In this document: piece by piece, positions 59,305 to 64,000 of the stretch
Layout: each line of letters opens with the position of its first letter
Position numbering within the stretch: position 1 is the first letter of the stretch
Assembly: GCF_900142765.1 (NCBI RefSeq)
Contig: NZ_FRCB01000011.1
Coordinates: 39,424 to 103,423, forward strand
Source of the DNA: Roseovarius litoreus
GTDB taxonomy: Bacteria > Pseudomonadota > Alphaproteobacteria > Rhodobacterales > Rhodobacteraceae
Direction of reading: 5' to 3'
DNA length: 64,000 bases
The notes under the pieces: generated by a model
Databases searched by the model: none
Told to the model about the DNA's origin: nothing
Seen by the model: only the letters and a program-made list of their open reading frames with translations
Position numbers and translations under genes: made by a program

Positions 59305-61989
59305 ATGAACCCTACGGAAATCGCAGACGCCCTGGAAGAAATCGCTGCTCGCCCGTTCGACGGCGGCGAGTTCCCGTTTGCGTTCGCCGCGGCCATGGGA
59401 AGTCCGCAGGCCACGGTCTCAAAGCTCCGCAGTGGGACGATCAACAAATCGAAAGTGCCCTGCGCGGTCCTGATGAACCGCAAGTTTTATGCCATTGTGA
59501 CTGACCCGGGAGCGGTGGACCAAGGCCTGTCGATGATCCGGTCGGACAAGAAGACCACCACCCACAAACCGGCGATCCTGCTGGCCACCGACGGTGTCGA
59601 CTTGTCCGCCGAACATGTCGCTTCGGGTGACAGCCTGCACATAAAGTTCGCCGACCTGCATCATCACTTCGGGTTCTTCCTGCCAGCGGCTGGCATGTCC
59701 CGCTACAAGGCGGCGGAAGAGAACGAGGTCGACGTCAAGGCGGCGGGGCGACTGGCCAAGCTCTATGATGCGCTTCTCAAGAAGAACCCGGACTGGAAGA
59801 CACCGGAACGGCGGCATGACCTGAACCAACTGATGACGCGGCTAATCTTCTGCATGTTTGCAGAGGACGTGGGCATCTTTGAAAACAACCTGTTCTCGCG
59901 CCTGATCTTCACCCATGCGGGCGACAAAGGGGAGGAGGCGCAGGCGTGTATCGCCTCGGCCTTTGCCGCGATGAACCTACCCAATGGCCGGCGTCAGGAC
60001 CTGCCAGCCTGGGCTGATGCCTTTCCCTACGTGAACGGCGGGCTTTTCGCCGATGCACTGGACGTGCCGAAATTCGACCGCGGCGCCTATCGCTACCTTC
60101 AGGACGCCTGCCAGCTCGATTGGCAAGAGATCAACCCGGATATCTTCGGGTCAATGATTCAGTCAGTCGCCGATCCGGACAAACGGTCCGAACTGGGGAT
60201 GCACTACACTTCGGTGCCGAACATCCTCAAGGTGCTGGGGCCGCTCTTCCTTGATGATCTGGATGAGCAGATCGAGAAGGCTGGCGATAGCCGCAAGGCG
60301 CTGGCAAGGGTGCTGAAACGGATCGAGGGGATACGGGTGTTCGACCCGGCCTGCGGATCGGGCAACTTCCTTGTCGTCGCCTATCGCGAGCTTCGTGCGC
60401 GGGAGATACGTGTGCTGGAGCGTCTGGCGCAGCTGGATGGCGGGGCCTCGGCGCAGATGTTCTCTGGCGTGCGGCTGGCGAATTTCTACGGGATCGAGAT
60501 CACGGATTTCGCCGCGGAGACGGCGAAACTGGCACTTTTCATCGCGGAGTATCAGGCCAATGCGCGGTTCGGTGAGATGTTCGGGAATACAGCCCCGGCC
60601 CTACCCCTGCGAGATGGTGGGAACATCGTTTGCGAAAACTCGCTAAGATTGGACTGGAACCGCGTTTGCCCACCCCCAAGCGACGACGAAGAGGTCTTCA
60701 TCGCTGGCAATCCACCGTTCTTGGGCAAAGCGCAACAAGAGGCATCTCATAAGGCCGACAAGGATCTTCTCTTTGGTGATTTGGGGGTGAACTATAAGGC
60801 GTTCGACTACGTGGTCGGCTGGTTCTACAAGGCAGGGCAGTATATTAAAGATCGCCCTGCACAGGCAGCGCTCGTGGCTACAAACTCGATTGCGCAAGGC
60901 GATGCTGCCTCAACAATATGGCCTTTGATTCTAGGAGGCGGGCGCGAAATCGGTTTTGCACATCGCACTTTCAAATGGCGTAACAACGCATCAGCCAATG
61001 CAGCCGTGATGTGCGTTATTGTTGGAATCAGAAACCGCTCGAATGCGCCGAAGACCCTGTTTGATGGCGATCTGAAGACACCCGCTTCGCACATCAATTC
61101 CTACCTATTGAATATGAGTGACATGGTCGTCAGGCGCTTAAACACTTCACTGTTTGGGCTGCCCGAAATGCAATTCGGAAACATGCCCTACGACGCTGGT
61201 AAGCTCTTGATGAAACCATCTGAAAGGGATCAGCTCTTGGACCATCATCCAGAAGCTGCCGAATTTGTCCGCCGCTTTATGGGTTCACAGGAAGTGGTAA
61301 AGGGAATCGAAAGATACTGCCTGTGGATCGATGATGAGAAACTCGAAGAAGCAACGAAAATCGTAGGCGTCCGGAAAATGATCGAGGCAACGCGCGCCGC
61401 GCGCCTCGATATGAAGGATAAGGCGGGTAGAGACTTGGCAGAACGCCCCCATCAATTTCGAGAGCACTACGCCCCAAGAAGCTCGGCAATTCTGGTTCCG
61501 GGTGTCACTTCCGAACGGCGCCCCTACCTGCCCGTCGAGCGTGTTGGCGCAGACGTTATTGCTTCCAACCTCAATTTTGCCCTCTACGACGCACCCGAAT
61601 GGTGCCTCGCCCTCATCGCCTCGCGCCTTCATCTGGTCTGGATCGGTACGGTCTGCGGCAAGCTCAAATCGGATTTCCGCTATTCCAACACGCTTGGCTG
61701 GAACACCTTCCCCGTGCCTCGCTTCACCGACGATCAACTGGAGGCACTAAACGCCTCAGCCCGCTCGATCCTCAAGACGCGCTACATGCACCACCCCAAG
61801 ACCATCGCGCAGCTGTACGACCCCGACGACATGCCAGACGACCTGCGCGAGGTGCACCGCCAGAATGACGAATTGCTCGAGACGATGTATATCGGGCGTC
61901 CGTTCCGCAACGATACCGAGCGGCTGGAGCGGCTGTTCAAGCTTTATGCCGCGCGGATCGAAAAGCTGAAAAAGGAAGAGGCTGCATAA
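59305..61989 (+). CDS. MmeI-like DNA adenine methyltransferase without nuclease domain
   Basis: An 894-residue protein with the MmeI-family order: helical spacer (about 140-250, with 'NQLMTRLIFCMFAEDVGIF'), methyltransferase core with 'FDPACGSGNFLVVAYRELR' (Asp347) and the N6-adenine 'GNPPFLGK' (Asn469), a target-recognition part (about 640-800, with 'WCLALIASRLHLVWI') and a C-terminal helical region. 'LGMHYTSVPNILKVLGPLF' is also typical. The PD-ExK nuclease that opens MmeI-type enzymes is not visible in the first 140 residues, so this is methylation-only or depends on a partner. A DExH helicase follows with no gap, as in split restriction or phage-defence systems. Confidence 0.85.
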   Translation: MNPTEIADALEEIAARPFDGGEFPFAFAAAMGSPQATVSKLRSGTINKSKVPCAVLMNRKFYAIVTDPGAVDQGLSMIRSDKKTTTHKPAILLATDGVDLSAEHVASGDSLHIKFADLHHHFGFFLPAAGMSRYKAAEENEVDVKAAGRLAKLYDALLKKNPDWKTPERRHDLNQLMTRLIFCMFAEDVGIFENNLFSRLIFTHAGDKGEEAQACIASAFAAMNLPNGRRQDLPAWADAFPYVNGGLFADALDVPKFDRGAYRYLQDACQLDWQEINPDIFGSMIQSVADPDKRSELGMHYTSVPNILKVLGPLFLDDLDEQIEKAGDSRKALARVLKRIEGIRVFDPACGSGNFLVVAYRELRAREIRVLERLAQLDGGASAQMFSGVRLANFYGIEITDFAAETAKLALFIAEYQANARFGEMFGNTAPALPLRDGGNIVCENSLRLDWNRVCPPPSDDEEVFIAGNPPFLGKAQQEASHKADKDLLFGDLGVNYKAFDYVVGWFYKAGQYIKDRPAQAALVATNSIAQGDAASTIWPLILGGGREIGFAHRTFKWRNNASANAAVMCVIVGIRNRSNAPKTLFDGDLKTPASHINSYLLNMSDMVVRRLNTSLFGLPEMQFGNMPYDAGKLLMKPSERDQLLDHHPEAAEFVRRFMGSQEVVKGIERYCLWIDDEKLEEATKIVGVRKMIEATRAARLDMKDKAGRDLAERPHQFREHYAPRSSAILVPGVTSERRPYLPVERVGADVIASNLNFALYDAPEWCLALIASRLHLVWIGTVCGKLKSDFRYSNTLGWNTFPVPRFTDDQLEALNASARSILKTRYMHHPKTIAQLYDPDDMPDDLREVHRQNDELLETMYIGRPFRNDTERLERLFKLYAARIEKLKKEEAA

Positions 61990-64000
61990 ATGGTTGATCT
62001 TGTGCGTATGACCTATGGCCATTCCGGGGCGGATGCCAAGACGAACAGCCTTGGCCAGCGCCCGATGCAGGCCCGCGTCTATGAGGCGCGCGCCGCGCAG
62101 TTCCTGCTGCTGAAGGCGCCCCCGGCGGCGGGCAAGTCCCGTGCCTTGATGTTCCTCGCGCTCGACAAGCTGGAAAACCAGGGCGTGAAAAAGGTGATCG
62201 TCGCGGTGCCCGAAACCTCAATCGGCAGTTCCTTCCGCTCAACCAACCTGACCTCCTACGGTTTCTGGGCCGATTGGGAGGTGGAGCCGCAATGGAACCT
62301 CTGCCTGTCGGGCGAGGACGGCATGGCGAAATCGCAAAAAGTGAAGGCGTTTGAGGCCTTCATAGACAGCGACGCCAGCGTCATCGTCTGCACCCATGCC
62401 ACGTTCCGCTTTGCCTTCGACGCCATCGAAAAAGCGCGCGGCGTAGAGGCCTTTGACGATTGCATGATCGCTATCGACGAGTTCCACCACGTTGCGGCGG
62501 CCGATGACAACCGCCTTGGGGAGATCCTTCGCAAGCTGCTGGCCCGCGAGAAAGCCCACGTGATGGCAATGACCGGCTCCTATTTCCGTGGCGACAGCGT
62601 ACCGGTTCTGCGCCCCGAGGATGAGGCGCGGTTCAAGTCTATCACCTACAGCTACTATGAGCAGCTTGAAGGCTATGAGCACCTGAAGTCGCTGGGGATT
62701 TCCTACTCGTTCTACCGGGGGCGATATATCTCGGCGATCCCAGACGTGCTCGACACGGACCGCAAGACGATCATCCATATCCCGCACCGTGGATCGGCGG
62801 AAGCCTTTGGCGAGAAGCATGACGAGGTCGGTTTGATCATGGGCGCGATTGGCGAGCATGTGGGCCGTGATCCGGACACTGGGTTCGATTTGGTGAAACG
62901 CGCCTCGGACGGCAAGGTTCTGAAGATCGCTGACCTCGTGGATGACGGCGACGGGCGCTCGCGCGTCAAGGCCGCGTTGCAGGCGGAGGCAAAGGGCTCG
63001 GATGGTAAGCGAGACGACGAAGCGGATCGGGCCAAAGTGGACATCATCATTGCCCTCGGCATGGCCAAGGAGGGGTTTGACTGGCCATGGTGCGAGCATG
63101 CGCTGACCATCGGCTATCGGAATTCCCTGACGGAGATCGTCCAGATCATCGGTCGGGCCACCCGCGATGCACCCGGCAAGCCCCACGCCCAGTTCACCAA
63201 CCTCGTCGCCGAGCCTGGCGTGGAAACCACGGTCGTGGCGGACGCGGTCAACGACATGCTCAAGGCGATTTCGGGTGCGATGCTGATGGAGCAGGTGCTC
63301 GCGCCCAACTTCAAGTTCTATCGACGTGAAGACGGCGATATCCGCGCGCCTGTGGAGACGACGAAGGACGGCACGGTGCATATCGGTATAAGGGGCTTGA
63401 TGGAACCGCCGACGCCTCGCGCCCGTGCTATCGTTGAGAACGATATGAACGAGCTGGTGGCCAAGGCTTGTCAAGCTATGGACCGGCGCGTTGTCGCGGA
63501 TGACGTGGCACCCGAGGTGGCCACACAAATGGTGCTGACGGACATCATAGAGACGACCTACGAGAACCTGTCAGACGACGAAACAGAATCCGTGCGCCAG
63601 GACCTTGCCGCGCGGATGAACCTGATCGGCATGGCGAAACGCGCATCGCAAGAAGGCGGGTTTGCTGAAGAGGGCGAGGAGTACGACGCTGAGCCGTCGG
63701 AGAACCTGTCCCTGATGAACATGGTGAAGCGGTTCGTGAATGTCCGTGAACTGGATATCGACCTGATCGACAGCGTGAACCCGTTCAAGGAAGGCTTCGA
63801 CGTCGCGTCGCGCGCCTTCGACACGCCACTCTTGAAGACCATCCAGGACGCGATGATCTCTCAGCGCATCCAGATGACTGAAAAAGAAGCGCTGACACTG
63901 TGGCCGCGCATCAAGCGGTTTCGGGCGCAGGAAGGCCGCGAACCCAACCCTCATTCGGCCGATCCGTTGGAGAAGCGCCTTGCGGAAGCCCATGCCTATA
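61990..64000 (+). CDS. DExH-box helicase of the methyltransferase operon (3' end outside window)
   Basis: At least 670 residues, open at the right edge. SF2 helicase motifs: Walker A 'LLKAPPAAGKSRAL' (Lys49), 'IDEFHH' (Asp163, Glu164), 'AMTGSYFRG' (motif III) and 'EIVQIIGRATRDAPGK' (motif VI, Gln385). The C-terminal part after about 470 is helical and acidic, with no nuclease motif before the edge. Its ATG directly follows the methyltransferase stop (61987-61989), so the two are translated together. The pair is reminiscent of restriction-like defence operons in which a nuclease gene comes next; that gene would lie outside the window. Confidence 0.88.
   Translation, partial: MVDLVRMTYGHSGADAKTNSLGQRPMQARVYEARAAQFLLLKAPPAAGKSRALMFLALDKLENQGVKKVIVAVPETSIGSSFRSTNLTSYGFWADWEVEPQWNLCLSGEDGMAKSQKVKAFEAFIDSDASVIVCTHATFRFAFDAIEKARGVEAFDDCMIAIDEFHHVAAADDNRLGEILRKLLAREKAHVMAMTGSYFRGDSVPVLRPEDEARFKSITYSYYEQLEGYEHLKSLGISYSFYRGRYISAIPDVLDTDRKTIIHIPHRGSAEAFGEKHDEVGLIMGAIGEHVGRDPDTGFDLVKRASDGKVLKIADLVDDGDGRSRVKAALQAEAKGSDGKRDDEADRAKVDIIIALGMAKEGFDWPWCEHALTIGYRNSLTEIVQIIGRATRDAPGKPHAQFTNLVAEPGVETTVVADAVNDMLKAISGAMLMEQVLAPNFKFYRREDGDIRAPVETTKDGTVHIGIRGLMEPPTPRARAIVENDMNELVAKACQAMDRRVVADDVAPEVATQMVLTDIIETTYENLSDDETESVRQDLAARMNLIGMAKRASQEGGFAEEGEEYDAEPSENLSLMNMVKRFVNVRELDIDLIDSVNPFKEGFDVASRAFDTPLLKTIQDAMISQRIQMTEKEALTLWPRIKRFRAQEGREPNPHSADPLEKRLAEAHAY

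Overview
The window reads as part of a large, GC-rich plasmid of an alphaproteobacterium, most probably a Rhodobacterales (Roseobacter/Paracoccus-like) strain. The main support is a complete repABC replication and partition module (7625-11238) with two parS palindromes, an antisense-RNA candidate between repB and repC, and mobilisation genes. Family names were assigned by reading protein motifs; no database search was run.

Layout. (1) 1-4245: the end of an RND efflux pump, then a sulfur-type cluster (periplasmic rhodanese, DsrE-like protein, fatty acid hydroxylase) divergent from an ArsR regulator fused to a rhodanese domain. (2) 4525-12572: plasmid core with a DUF1612/HTH-type protein, a serine recombinase, a VapBC-like toxin-antitoxin pair, repABC, parS sites and a Fic protein preceded by iteron-like repeats. 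(3) 12864-25822: a block of plus-strand plasmid genes (ArdC-like antirestriction protein, DUF3768, a large ParB-like protein, a RelBE-type pair, a 1410-residue methyltransferase/Strawberry-notch helicase, DUF6878, DUF6915, tandem DUF736). Many of these genes are preceded by a similar hairpin leader. (4) 26079-29183: a metal module (CDF transporter, DUF411 protein, Met/His-rich cytochrome c, MerR regulator) and a ParDE-like pair. (5) 29808-36990: a SLOG-type DUF2493 protein, a small conserved protein, a candidate oriT, a MobC-like protein, a relaxase and a VirD4-type coupling protein. (6) 37145-48347: a copper/silver island with CusF, CusA, a CusB carrying four CusF-like domains, a P1B-1 ATPase, three c-type cytochromes and small exported proteins. 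(7) 48776-55018: three insertion sequences (IS110, IS3-like, IS1182). The IS3-like copy splits a hupE/ureJ-type gene exactly. (8) 55341-57994: a second metal-associated group (lipoprotein cytochrome c, DUF302, Met-rich EF-hand protein, SHOCT membrane protein, GDCCVxC protein). (9) 58120-64000: an EamA exporter, then an MmeI-like DNA methyltransferase followed directly by a DExH helicase that runs off the window, which looks like the start of a restriction-type defence locus.

How it fits together. Regions 3 and 5 look like the leading region and the mobilisation region of a transferable plasmid, lying on either side of the candidate oriT. The leading-region genes are all on the plus strand. 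If transfer proceeds leftward from the oriT, their template strand is the strand that enters the recipient first. This makes the repeated hairpin leaders candidates for single-stranded-DNA promoters or a shared control element. The metal modules and insertion sequences are accessory cargo.
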